DNA from: Prorocentrum cordatum
Lineage: Eukaryota > Sar > Dinophyceae > Prorocentrales > Prorocentraceae
DNA length: 64,000 nucleotides
Direction of reading: 5' to 3'
NCBI GenBank assembly: GCA_963575745.1
Contig: CAUYUJ010008569.1
Coordinates: 391,612 to 455,611, forward strand
Shown here: positions 31,219-40,910 of the stretch, piece after piece
How the letters are laid out: every line of letters begins with the position of its first letter
How positions within the stretch are numbered: position 1 is the first letter of the stretch
Position numbers and translations under genes: made by a program
Notes under the pieces: generated by a model
The model's database searches: none
Told to the model about the DNA's origin: nothing
Seen by the model: the letters and a program-made list of their open reading frames with translations, nothing else

Positions 31219-31395
31219 CGTGCAACGGTACGAGCCTCGACGGCTCGTGCTGTACCGTCCTAGACACGCGCGGCGCCTCGCAGCGGCAGCGCACGTGGAC
31301 CAGCCTGCGCCGCATTCGCTGCCCATCTGTGGCCGCGCTCTCGGCTGCAGTGGAACGGCCGTGCGAGCGCCGCGGGCAAGAGGGTGAGGATGGTA
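31219..31395 (+). CDS. Candidate exon after a CTC tract, Cys-containing, function unknown
   Basis: A 430-bp CTC tract ends TCGCAG, a textbook acceptor. The best frame reads CNGTSLDGSCCTVLDTRGAS, then RTWTSLRRIRCPSVAALSA and ERPCERRGQEGEDG. A GGA tract starts near 31399. The CC pair recalls the cysteine module, but the spacing does not fit, so membership is doubtful. Other frames are also open. Called mainly from splice context. Confidence 0.35.
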
Positions 31396-32262
31396 AGCAC
31401 GAGAAGGAGGAGGATGAGGAGGAGGAGGGGGAGGAGGAGGAGGAGGAGGAGGAGGGAAAGGAGGATCAAGGGCCGCACTCGCAGAGACAAAGGCCCGCAG
31501 CTCGAAGATCGAAGGAGGAGGAGGAGGAGGAGGAAAACGAGCAAGAGGAGGAGCAGGATGCGGAAGAGCGGCAGAAGCAAGAGGAGCGGGGGAGGCGCAG
31601 TCGGAGGATGAGGAGGAGGAGGAGGAGGAGGAGGAGGAGGAGGAGGAGGAGGAGGAGGAGGCGGAGCAGCGGCAGCGGCAGCGGACGTAGCAGCAGCAGC
31701 ATCAGCAGCAGCACACAGCAAGCAGCAGCAGCGGAGGAGGAGGGGAGGCAGCAGGAAGGGAGGTGGCTGGGAGGGAGGGAGATCCCCACGCTTCCGTGCT
31801 CTGTACAGCTTCCCTCGGCGGCGCGCCCACGGAGGGAGACAGGATTGGGGGGGGCGGCCCGTGCAGGGCCGCAGGACCGCGCACAGAGGCGCCCCCTGCG
31901 GCAAGAGTGCGGCCTCCTCCTCCCCCCCCCTCCTCTCCTCCCTTCCTCCTCCTCCTCCTCCTCCTCCTCCTCCTCTCCCCTCGCCCCTCCTCCTCCTCCT
32001 CTTCCTCCTCCTCCTCCCTCCTCCCCTCCTCCTCCTTCCTCCTTCCTCCTTCCTCCTTCCCCTTCCTCCTTCCTCCTTCCTCCTTCCTCCTTCCTCCTTC
32101 CTCCTTCCTCCTTCTTCCTCCTCCTCCTCCTCCTCCTCGTCCTCCTCCTCCTCCTCCTCCTTCTCCTGCCCTCCTCCTCCTCATCCTCATCCTCCTCCTC
32201 CTCTTCCTCCTCTTCCTCCTCCCTCATCACTTCTCCTTCCTCCTCCCCATCCTCCTCCTCCC
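31396..32262. repeat. (GGA)n tract, mixed middle, then (CTC)n tract
   Basis: Purine at 31396-31670, CAGCAG words near 31690-31730, a 120-bp mixed piece, then pyrimidine (CTC and CTT CCT) at 31914-32262. Opposite halves are complementary. Confidence 0.9.
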
Positions 32263-32439
32263 GGGACTCGCCACGCGGCCTTCTGAGGAGGCCCCCCCTC
32301 CCCGCCACTCAGATGAGGCGCAGGGGGCGCACATGGCCGGTGAGGGGCCGATCCCTTCCGAGAGACTCTTGCCCTCTCAACTGCGAGGCCGCCCCCCTCA
32401 TCCCAGCCCCCCCCCTCTCGAGGAGCAAGTCAGGCCACA

Positions 32440-32727
32440 GGCATAAACTTTCGGAGGTCCGCGCGGGTTTCTTGGATCGGCGCTGGGGCCCCCCTCCGGC
32501 GTCACCCCTGGCGCACTCCGCGCGCCAGCGGCGGGGGGAGGTTGTTCTTTCTCATTTGCGCGCTACGGTCGTTAAAGGGGGGGGGCCAGGTAATGGTAAC
32601 GCTCGGGGGGGGGGTACGTCGGGACGGGGATGCGCGGCGATCGCCACAGCATGCGCGCGGTCACCACGCTATGCCTGCGAGCACCATAGACCTCCGCGCG
32701 ACCCTCCGAGAAGTTATGCTCGTGCCG
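32440..32727. mobile_element. MITE family 1 copy with a ~140-bp internal insertion
   Basis: The left arm GGCATAAACTTTCGGAGGTC and core are normal. The right end CCTCCGAGAAGTTATGCTCG is displaced by G-runs and GCGATCGCC-type sequence. Confidence 0.7.
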
Positions 32728-33063
32728 TTCCTTGCTCCTTCGCTCTCGCTCGCCGCCGCTTCCCTACCCCCCGCGGGCCCGAACGGGCCGGCGCGGCAGG
32801 ACACGTGCATGCCTTAGCAGACGCCCCAATCAGGCAGGCCTGGGACAGAGGCAAGTCGCCCTGAGCACTCCGTACAGGCCGCGGCGCCCGATTCATCATA
32901 TCCCAAACGTGCTCGCGTGTTGAAAAAATCGCGACGGGAGGTGTTGGGCCATTTTCGGCCTCTGGGATCCTTCGCCCGACCCCAGGACCGTCAAGCAAAC
33001 GGCTCGGGATGAAGAACTGGCGCCAGGGACCGCGCACGGAAGAAAAAACCGAGACAGTACATG

Positions 33064-33260
33064 CCCAGACATCCGACGTCTCGATGTTTGTCGAGGCACG
33101 GGCCCCCGACCTCCCGACCGCTTCCCCAGGACCAGTGTCTTTCATATCCCGAGCCGTTTTTTAGCGGTCCCGAGGCCCAGCGACGGCCCCGAGAGGCCAA
33201 AAACTGCCCCCCCCCCATAAAAAAACGTCTCGATTTTTTTCGAGGCGCCCGATGTCTGGG
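33064..33260. mobile_element. MITE family 5 copy (CCCAGACATCCGACGTCTCG ends)
   Basis: The left end CCCAGACATCCGACGTCTCG and the right end CGAGGCGCCCGATGTCTGGG are inverted. The interior has CCCGAGCCGTTTTTTAGCGG. A second copy at 33622-33815 is in opposite orientation. Confidence 0.78.
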
Positions 33261-33294
33261 TGTCTGGGACAAGATCCGCCAGCTCTCGGCTACG

Positions 33295-33471
33295 TTCAGG
33301 AGGGGAAAAACACACACAGACACAATGAATCCTCGATCCCCCAGGGAAACATAGGAAAATATGGGAAGTGGGGGGGAAGACGAAAACTCCGAAAATATGG
33401 GAGAAGATGGGGGATCCTTTTGTTTGTGTGTATTTCTTTGTGTGTCCCAGGGCCCCCTTCAGCTCTGCCCC
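33295..33471. mobile_element. MITE family 2 copy, full length
   Basis: TTCAGGAGGGGAAAAACACA at the left, TGTGTCCCAGGGCCCCCTTC then AG at the right. The interior has three GAAAATATGGGA-like words. It lies between two inverted MITE-5 copies. Confidence 0.83.
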
Positions 33472-33621
33472 GGCCGGGCGCTGCCTCTCTCCCGCCTGCG
33501 CCTTCCCCAACGAGCAGGCCGCGGCCCCAAAGGGCGGGCCCTGGTCGGCTCCGCGCCGGAGCGCCGGCCCTCCGCGCGCGCGCTCGCGCGAGGAGCGCCA
33601 GAAGAATGCCCACGACGCCCT

Positions 33622-33815
33622 CCCAGACGTCGGGCGTCTCGACAAAAATCGGGACGGATTTGTTTTTGTTGCCATTTGTTCGCCTCTCGAGGCCGTCGCT
33701 GGGCCTCGGGACCGCCCAAAAACGGCTCGGGATACGAAAAACACTGGTCCTGGGGAAGTGGTCGGGAGGTCGGGGGCCCGTGCCTCGACAAACATCGAGA
33801 CGTCGGGTGTCTGGG
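33622..33815. mobile_element. MITE family 5 copy, inverted relative to 33064-33260
   Basis: CCCAGACGTCGGGCGTCTCG...CGAGACGTCGGGTGTCTGGG, with CCGCCCAAAAACGGCTCGGG inside. It matches the reverse complement of the first copy. Confidence 0.78.
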
Positions 33816-34034
33816 CTCCGCGTCGTCCCTCCCGCGCGCTGGGGCTCGCTCCCGCGCGGGCAACGGGAGGAGGCGCCGAGGCCACCGCCGCGGAGAGAGG
33901 GGCCCCGATCGGGGGAGAGGCGGGAGCCGCCCCCCGGGGGCGGCAGCACGCCCGGGCGCCACGCGCCCAGCACCACGGGGCGGCGCTCGGGCGTGCCGCG
34001 GCCCCATCGGTGGGTGGGTGCTCCCCGACGGGTT

Positions 34035-34195
34035 CTCAGGAGGAGGAGGAGGAGGAGGAGGAGGCGGAGGAGGAGCAGGAGGAGGAGGAGGATCGAGGGG
34101 GAGGAGAATCGAGGGGGAGGAGAATCGAGGAGGAGGAGGATGAGGAGGAGGAGGAGGAGGAGGAGGATCGAGGGGGAGCATCGAGGGGTGGCGGT
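34035..34195. repeat. (GGA)n tract with GATCGAGGGG interruptions
   Basis: Purine tract with four GGAGAATCGAGG-type spacers. Confidence 0.9.
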
Positions 34196-34330
34196 GGCCT
34201 CTGCTGCTGCTCTGCGCCGCCCCTGGCGGCGGGGGGGCGGGCGCAGGGATGTGGGGCGGTCTCCCGGGGCTGTCGGCGCCGTGCTCCTGGGGCGCGGCGC
34301 GGAGCCCCTTGGGGTTCCCGATCTCTCGCC

Positions 34331-34706
34331 TCCTCCTCATCATCATCCTGCCCCTCCTCCTCCTCCTCCTCCTCCGCTCCTTCCTCCTCTCCTCTCTCTC
34401 CTCCTCCTCTCCTCCTCCTCCTCCTCCTCCTCCTCCTCTTCCTCTGCCCCTCCTCCTCCTCCTCCTCCTCCTCCTCCTCCTCTTCCTCCTCCTCTCCTCC
34501 TCCTCCTCCTCCTCCTCCTCCTCCTCCTTCCTCCTCCTCCTCCTCCTCCTCCTCCTCTCCTCCTCCCCTTCCCCCATCCTTCCTCCTCCTCCTCCTCCTC
34601 CTCCTCCTCCTCACCCTCTCGTCCTCTCCTCCTCCTCCTCCTCCCTCCTCTCCTCCTCTTCCTCCTCCTCCTCCTCCTCCTCCTCCTCCTCCTCCTCCTC
34701 CTCCTC
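34331..34706. repeat. (CTC)n tract
   Basis: About 375 bp with CAT, CTT and CTCT interruptions, leading into a TTTCACCCTTGGCAG acceptor-like end. Confidence 0.92.
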
Positions 34707-34740
34707 TGGCTCTCCGTTCCGGGCCTTTCACCCTTGGCAG

Positions 34741-34850
34741 CCCGCGAGAGCGGGCATCCTCACTCCTGCGCGGGGTGCAGAGGGTGAGGGGCGGCCGGAC
34801 GCGAGAAGTTGGAAGGCCACCCCCTTTTGCCGCCTCCCTCGAAGAGTTGA
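34741..34850 (+). CDS. Weak candidate exon after a CTC tract
   Basis: The acceptor CCCTTGGCAG ends at 34740. One frame reads PRERASSLLRGVQRVRGGRT, then REVGRPPPFAASLEELSR, up to the MITE-3 left end. AGAGG|GTGAGG at about 34784 would be a good donor and make the exon only about 45 bp. Called from context alone. Confidence 0.25.
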
Positions 34851-35010
34851 GTCGGGCGTGTCCCTCTACAGGAGGGATATTCCACAATAGTCAGAAAAAA
34901 GTCTGGGGACGATGTTTCTAGCATGTTGGTTATTTAAGGGGTATGGTTTGACTCTTGTTTTATTCTTCTTCCAAAATCCGCCTGTAGGGGGACATGCCCG
35001 ACCGAACTCT
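34843..35010. mobile_element. MITE family 3, intact copy
   Basis: AGAGTTGAGTCGGGCGTGTC and the right end GACATGCCCGACCGAACTCT form about 25-bp inverted repeats, extended by CCCTCTACAGGAGG and CCTGTAGGGG. The interior is AT-rich (AGAAAAAAGTCTGGGGACGA). Confidence 0.85.
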
Positions 35011-35094
35011 AAGAGTCCGGCGGATGGCGGGTGGCCAGAGTGGTGCCTCGAGGGCGAGCAGGAGGGGTCGGTCTGCAAGGCGGCCTGGTCGCAT

Positions 35095-35715
35095 TAGAGC
35101 CGCGCACACTCTTTTAAACGGAATGCAAGAGTTTCACGGATTGGGGCGGTTCCTTTTCAATGTGTGGTTCTCGCTTCAGCGCCGCCCACATTCGCTTTCT
35201 GATGTGCAAGAGCTTCACAGATTGAGGGCGGGCGGTTTTCAAAATGTTGCTCTCGCTTTAGCGCCGCGCACATTCGCTTGCAAAGCTGAACGAGCTTCAC
35301 GGATTTAGGGCGGGTGGTTTTCAAAGTTCTCGCTGTAGCGCCGCGCACACTCGCTCTAAACAATTGCCAGAGCTTCACGGATTGAGGGCGGCTCGTCTTC
35401 AAAATGTGGCTCTCGCCTTAGCGCAACGCATATTCCTTTAAACAAGTGCAAGAGCTTCACGGATTGAGGGTGGTTCCTTTTTCAGAATGTGGTTCTCGCT
35501 GTTACGCCGCGCACATTCGTTTGCAACATTGCAAGAACTTCACGGATTGAGGGCTGGTGGTTTTCAAAATGCGGATCTCGCTTAAGCGTTGCGCACATTC
35601 GTTTTAAACAGTTGATAAGGGCTTCAAGTTGAGGGTGGTTCCTTCTCACAATGTGGCTCTTGTTTGGGCGCCACGCACACTCGTTGCAAACATGTTCAAG
35701 ATGTCACTGGTTCTT
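35095..35715. repeat. ~80-bp minisatellite, 7-8 units
   Basis: GCTTCACGGATTGAGGGCGG, TTTTCAAAATGTGGCTCTCG and GCGCCGCGCACATTCG recur at about 77-84-bp spacing from 35129 to 35640. Confidence 0.88.
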
Positions 35716-36189
35716 ATGGTTAACGTACCATGAATGGTTTTTGGGAACGAACCAGGATTGTCAGGGCGCTACAATACGTTGATTCGCGGTGCTGAAGTCC
35801 CTGGAACGGTGTTCTGGCACGATTCAGGATCGCCAAGACGTAGCAGTCAGGTCAACCCGTGGCGTTGAAGTCCTGAGAATGGTGCTTTGGTACGCTTCAC
35901 GATATTCACACGGTTGTCCCCCAACGGGGCAGTTCCTTCGGTGGAAATGACGTTTCTAGGGGCCGATGACGAGGGATCTCGGAGGGAGAGTGTATTCCAA
36001 CATCGTTGATGGGTCTTGGGTTTACACGGGTCCTCCTCCTTTTCGTCTTCCTCCTACCTTTTCCCCCCCCTCCTCCCGAAACTCCCTCCTCCTCCCGAAC
36101 ATCCCTCCTCCTCCTTCTCCTGCTCCTCTCCTCCCTCCCCAGCTACGCCTCACCCCATCTCCTCCTTGGTCCGTTCGAACCGCAAAAAC
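35716..36189. other. No gene recognised
   Basis: Normal-complexity sequence with ACCATGAATGG and GGTTCTTA-like words, then a CCTCCT-rich part at 36030-36165. Confidence 0.45.
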
Positions 36190-36312
36190 AGCACAACACA
36201 CAAATTATCGGAGTTTCGCACAGATTTCTTGGGTCGGCGCCTGGGCCCCCCTGGCGCCTCCTGCGCCGCCCCTGGCGCGCTCTGCGTGCCAGTGAGGGTG
36301 TTCCAGCGCTTT
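36190..36312. mobile_element. MITE family 1 copy, right arm truncated
   Basis: AGCACAACACACAAATTATC, GATTTCTTGGGTCGGCGCC and the core hairpin, then stops at CCAGCGC. A candidate exon begins about 50 bp later. Confidence 0.72.
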
Positions 36313-36365
36313 CCTCCCATCTTCTTCCACCTCACCCTTCCGATGCCTCACGCGTGCCGCGGCAG

Positions 36366-36480
36366 GTCGAGAAGAGGCTGGAGAGGTCACGGAAGCTGTA
36401 CAGGCTGCCCACGAAAGCCAGCCCGAAGGAGGAGCGCATTTGCATGACGGTGGCGTTTTTCAAGGACAGGCTTCCCATAA
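36366..36480 (+). CDS. Candidate exon, basic peptide of unknown function
   Basis: Pyrimidine-rich CTTCTTCCACCTCACCCTTC leads to GCGGCAG at 36359-36365. The frame reads VEKRLERSRKLYRLPTKASP, then KEERICMTVAFFKDRL. It is helical and basic, with no known motif. A GT donor at ATGACG|GTGGCG (36450) or the GAGAGG|GTCG at about 36487 could end it. It resembles in style the Arg-rich candidate exons at 53.9 and 54.8 kb, so these may belong to one gene, but there is no shared motif to prove it. Confidence 0.42.
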
Positions 36481-36563
36481 GAGAGGGTCGAAGACAGGAG
36501 GGCGGGACAGGGAGGATGTCGTCTCCGATGCCGTCACAAGTGGCTCCCGCCACCCATATCCAG

Positions 36564-36784
36564 TCTTAGGCTGGTTCCGAGCAGATGGGTTCGGAAGATC
36601 GCACCACATCGTTGATGCATCTGCGATGCAGCTCGATGTGGAGCCCGATGTTCTCCACACCGACAACGGCGATGCACGATGCATCACCGACGTCACCGAT
36701 GCGTCGCCGATGTATCGGCCATGCATTGGCGATGTGGCGCGATCCTCCGACCCCATCCACTCGGACTCCATTCGAGAGGCCTCC
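36564..36784. mobile_element. MITE family 4 copy
   Basis: AGATGGGTTCGGAAGATCGC at the left, GCGCGATCCTCCGACCCCAT and GAGAGGCCTCC at the right. The interior has GATGCATCTGCGATG and TGTATCGGCCATGC words. Confidence 0.72.
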
Positions 36785-36793
36785 ACCATTGCA

Positions 36794-36852
36794 GGGAGGA
36801 GGAGGAAGAGGAGGAGGAGGAGGAGAAGGAAGAGGAGGAGGAGGAGGAAGGG
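36794..36852. repeat. (GGA)n tract
   Basis: Short GGA/GAA purine tract. Confidence 0.88.
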
Positions 36853-36963
36853 TAGCAGTAGGAGCCAGAACCCTCTGGAGCCTTGACGCCTCCAAGAACC
36901 CCCCAAAACCCTCCGCCCTCCTCCCTCGCGTCCTCCGCCCTGCCCCCTTCGATTCGGACCTCC

Positions 36964-37130
36964 GACATCGTGTGTATTTGTTCCGAGACGCGGGACCCTC
37001 AAGCTCTCGACATGCTTCCCAGGACCTGTTTTGCGTCTCGTCTCAGGATCGTTCTTCTGGCAGCCCCAGGGCACGAATTCGGCGGCATCCGGGTGCCGAG
37101 ACCACGACAGAGCTGGCCGTCCTGAATTCT
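36964..37130. mobile_element. Possible diverged MITE-5-like element
   Basis: CCGACATCGTG...GCGTCTCGTCTCAGGATCG...GTGCCGAGACCACG recalls the MITE-5 interior and arms, but the ends do not pair well. Confidence 0.3.
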
Positions 37131-37185
37131 CCAACTCGCCTGAGGTCTCGGCCTCAGGAGTCTCTGGAGGTGTTGTTATCCTCCT

Positions 37186-37274
37186 CCCCCTCCTCCCGCT
37201 CCTCCTCCTCCTCCTCCCCCTATTCCTCCTCCTCCTCCTCTTCCTCCTCCTCCTCCTCCTCCTCCTCCTCCTCC
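37186..37274. repeat. (CTC)n tract abutting the LINE-2 5' end
   Basis: CTC repeats run straight into the spliced-leader-like sequence at 37275. Confidence 0.92.
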
Positions 37275-37296
37275 TCCGTAGCCATGTTGACTCAAG
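37275..37296 (+). other. Relict dinoflagellate spliced leader (DinoSL), 20 of 22 positions
   Basis: The sequence TCCGTAGCCATG then TTGACTCAAG differs from the DinoSL consensus (DCCGTAGCCATTTTGGCTCAAG in its known form) only at positions 12 and 16. It sits directly upstream of the LINE-2 ORF1 region, where the cap end of a trans-spliced mRNA would be. Retroposed mRNAs with relict leaders are established in dinoflagellates. Confidence 0.8.
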
Positions 37297-37375
37297 AGCC
37301 CCTCTGCTCCCGAGAGGTTGAGACACTTGCGGACACGTATTTCAGAGAGGCGCCGCGCTCGCGAGCCATATTTGC

Positions 37376-38421
37376 TTGGCCCCCCCGCGCGGTGGATGGG
37401 GCCTGATGTACTTCCGGGTCCACACCTCCCCTTCTCGGGACAATTTGGCGAGTCGCCTCAGATGCCGCGGTTGCGTGAATGGTGCTCCCCAGAATGTGCA
37501 GCAGGCAGCCCAGCAGGCAGCCAAGCTGCGCCAGGGGATGGTCGGCGGCGGCAAGGGACCTGGTCGCCCACGTCCTTCGCAGGACCAGGGGAAGATCATC
37601 GCCGCCACGTTGCAAAAGCTCGACATGCTGCTTGGGAGGGAAGAGAAGTCCGCCATGCCTCCCGCAGCGGGGCAGCAGCAGCAGTCAGCAGGAGGATCCA
37701 GCACGCTCTCGTACAGAGATGTGCTGGCTTTCCTTAAAGATAACAAGTGTGATGAAGCGGTCTTGCAGTCGATCACTAAGAGCCAGCAGCGCGAGCAGGC
37801 TGAGCACCCGCCTTCGGCCGTCACAGCGAGATGGAGAGTTGAGAATCGGCGGAAGAAGTCTGAGAAGCAGGACCTGCAGCTCCAGAAGATCAAGGAGCGC
37901 CGCGAGCAGCTCCTCAAGGAGGGGACCGAGCTCCTCGCGGCCATCCAGGACACCAAGAAGGACCTCGCAGCTGCAGAGGCCCTGATGCACGCGCGCATGC
38001 CGTCGACATCAATGACGTGGTCAAGGTCGCGACTGCCGCGTTGGATCCCAACCAGCAAGCGAACGGCGAGGCCAATCCCGCCATGGAGGTGTTGGCGAAG
38101 CTCAAGCAGACAGCCCTCGACCTAAGGGTCGCGGCGGGGAAGTCGCAGGAGCCCCTGATGGCTGGCGGCGGCAGCGCTGACGTTCGCGGCGGCCCCGGGG
38201 CAGCTTGCGGCAGGGCGCCTGCCGACATCCTTGCAGGAGGGGACGACGAGGACATCAACATGGGCGTCCTCGGCCCAGACAACATCGAGGAGCGCGCGGC
38301 CGAGTTCAAGGCAGCGGCCGAGGAGCTCCGCGCTGCCAGCCCAAAGGCGCAGGAAGCGGCCAGGCGCAAGCTGGCGAAGGCGGCAGCTGCGTTGGGAAGC
38401 AAGAGGAAGCGGTACCTTTGA
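37376..38421 (+). pseudogene. ORF1-like protein of LINE-2, coiled coil, one frameshift
   Basis: The first frame reads QNVQQAAQQAAKLRQGMVGG, GKIIAATLQKLDMLLGREEK, YRDVLAFLKDNKCDEAVLQS, and a charged helix KKSEKQDLQLQKIKERREQL...LLAAIQDTKKDLAAAEAL. Near 38000 the frame shifts and continues DINDVVKVATAALDPNQQ, AMEVLAKLKQTALDLRVAAG, NIEERAAEFKAAAEELRAAS, to a TGA at 38419-38421. The helix would suit an RNA-binding, oligomerising ORF1 product. There is no RRM or CCHC in this part. Codon 37376 is TTG; the true start is unknown and could be just after the leader. Confidence 0.62.
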
Positions 38422-39690
38422 TGTCGGCACGGCGAACGAGGCGCTTCGCCGCTTTGGGGGCCACAACGTCGTGGACGTGGAGCGCGGGCAGCTCGGGCTC
38501 TGGTTCGAGGTCCCAGGCCTGCTGAACATGCCTCCGCGTGCGCCCTCTGGCACGCTGGACTCGCCCACGCCGCGCCGCTCGGCGGCTCGAGTGCCGAGCC
38601 CAGGCACGCAGGATGGTGGAGGCGCGGGTTCTGCGGGCAGATCCACGCGGGAGATCGGCCCAACTTCGCGCGAGCCGCTGATCTCGAAACGGCTCTCGCA
38701 AAGGCCCCACGCCGACACAGAGCAGGGGGCAATCGGCACTAGAGCGCAAGCCCCAGCCCCCGGGTGCACCCGCGGGGCAAACAGCGAGAGGGGCTGGGCT
38801 CAGTCGCCACATGTTCTGCTGGAGCTTGCCCCCAGACGCACGCAAGCGGTAAACAGCGAGTGGGGCAGGCCCGCCTCGACACGGGGAGCAGAGGCTGATG
38901 CGGCCGCTGCTGAGGCGCCTGCTGGAGAGTCATACGCGGCGCCCGCGGGCCATCCGAGCGCCGCGGGCCTTCGGGCGGCCGTCGGCTTTGCCGCGACTTC
39001 GGGCCGCCGTCGGCGATCGGCTGAGAGAGCGCGCCGCCGCTGGCGGGCGGCGGAGCGGGGAGCAGCCCTGGGGGCATCCGACCACCCCGCCCCCAAGCCA
39101 GGGACAATCACGCGACCGCTCCAGGGACGTGGACCAGCATGGCGGCGCGGACGCGGCGCCGCGGCCGCCGCAGGCAGGCGACGCTAGAGGAGGCGGCACG
39201 GCCAGCGGCGGCAGGGCGCTGGGCTCTGTCGAGTGGCCCCCACTCGGAGTGGCGCGGCCAGCCCAGCATCCGCCGGGGGAGGGGGGGGGGGGGGGGGCAG
39301 GATTCAGCCCCGCAAAGTCACAAACCCTTCCCCGCGCAGTCGCCAGCCGCCACGACGGCAAGGGCGGCCATTGCGCCCTCGAGCTCGGCAGGGTCGGCGG
39401 AGGCACACAGCGCACGACGTCCAGGGCGGCCGTTATCGTCGATTGCCCCGAGTGGATCGGCGAGGCCGCCGTCGTCGTTTGAGCCGCCGGCGTCGAGGGG
39501 GCCCAGAGCTCCAATGTCGCCATTGTCATCTTCGACGCCGCAGGCGTTGCGCAACACCGTCTCGTTCGAGGAGGCAGCCAAGGCGGGCGACCACATCGAG
39601 GTCATCGAGGCAGAAGTCGCCCCATTCTCAGGGCCAGTCGAGGAGAGCAAAGCCACGAACTTGACGCCTGGAGCACAGCCGAGGCTGTCT
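38422..39690 (+). pseudogene. Linker of LINE-2 between ORF1 and endonuclease, low-complexity protein
   Basis: A frame from 38422 gives VGTANEALRRFGGHNVVDVE and FEVPGLLNMPPRAPSGTL, then Pro/Ala/Arg-rich sequence, changing frame several times, including at a G-run at 39279-39297. It is probably the disordered N-terminal part of ORF2. No domain was recognised. Confidence 0.4.
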
Positions 39691-40905
39691 TGGCATGGTG
39701 CATGGACGAGGCCCCCACCGGCGGCGGCTTGGCGCGGCGGCCCGACGCGGTCATGATCCAGGAGACACGCATCAAGACAGCTTCCAAGGCGCCCACGGCA
39801 TCGGCTTGAGGGGCAAGGAATGGCTGGCAGCCACCCCATGGGCTGGCGGCAAGCACTGGCCGCAGTAGCGTTGAGAGCTCAGGTGGCGTAGCCACCCGAG
39901 TCCAGCGCAGCCTGGCTTCCACGCCTCTCGCAGCGAAGCATCTCGACCTGCCAGCCAACAGAGGGCATGCGCGCCGTCAACGTCGGGTTCCCGCAGGGCC
40001 TCCTGGTGGCCACGGTGTACTTTACCACGGGCATTGGGCCGTCGGGGGAGAACGCGGCGCTCTTGGAGGCCCTGGGGGGGGGGCCTGCTCAGCCAACCGC
40101 TATCCTGGACCGTCCAGGACGATTTCAACTTTCAACAGTTTGTGTTTTTGGCGTCTGGGTGGCTGCAGATCGCCAGGGGAGAGATCGCGGCCCCCGTGGA
40201 GCCCGCTTGCTCTGAGGCCAGTCAGTGGAGGATCCCGAGAACATGAAGGGGGCGAAGGCTTGGCGGGGGCCGAGGGGTTGGGCCCGATTGGTCTATCTGG
40301 ATCGGGACGTGTCTTGGATTATTTCTTCCTGGCGGAATGTTCGGCGTCTCGGCCCAAGGGCCTCAAGGTGTGCTCGGAGGCCCCGCGTGGTCCAGATAGC
40401 CTTGTCTACACGGAGCTGCATGGTCTCTCCCACCTCGTTGCGATCCATCGCCAGGTTAAGTTGCGCCCGTTCGAGCATGGCTTCATTGGTCCGCACCCCG
40501 AACCAAAAAGCGCAGAGTGGCATTGGACTGAAGGCATCTCTGGGGCTGGCGAAGTTATTCAGGAGCAAGTGCGAAAGCAGTGGTTTGGGGCAGCCGAGGA
40601 CTGCTCGGTCCAGATCCACGGGCTGCAAGGCAAGGTAGCCCAGGGCTACGCTGGCAGGGCTCGAGGGCCCAGGACGCAGCAAGTCCTTCTGGGAACGCTC
40701 TGGGCCAAGGACCAAAGGAGTGGATTTTCCAGCTCAACCGCGACATGGGTGGCTTTTTTTGGTCGGGGCCCCGTCACTAGGTGCAGGCAGTCCGCTCCAG
40801 GGGCAGTTGGCCGTCGAGGCCGATTTTTTGAGTTCGAGCGGAGGGATAAGCTGCTGCGCATGACTGACGCCCTGGACTTCAGTGACAGCGGCTTCACTTA
40901 GCCAG
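39691..40905 (+). pseudogene. EEP endonuclease domain of LINE-2, frameshifted
   Basis: Landmarks lie in three frames: RPDAVMIQETRIK at about 39738-39776 (the Glu of the QET motif), MRAVNVGFPQGLLVATVYFT and GPSGENAALLEALGG at 39967-40077, VQDDFNFQQFVF (GDFN site, Gly changed to Asp) and LASGWLQIARGEIAAPVEPA at 40111-40210, then LDYFFLAECSASRPKGLKVC near 40315. The order matches the dinoflagellate LINE endonucleases. The intact enzyme would nick target DNA; this copy has stops after the QET region and is not translatable as one chain. Confidence 0.7.
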
Positions 40906-40910
40906 ACCTA

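Noticed and set aside
30741-32864. 707-codon open frame over CTC/GGA tracts
   Set aside because: Mostly Ser/Pro/Leu or Glu/Arg homopolymer from microsatellites. Only the short 31219-31395 piece is considered separately.
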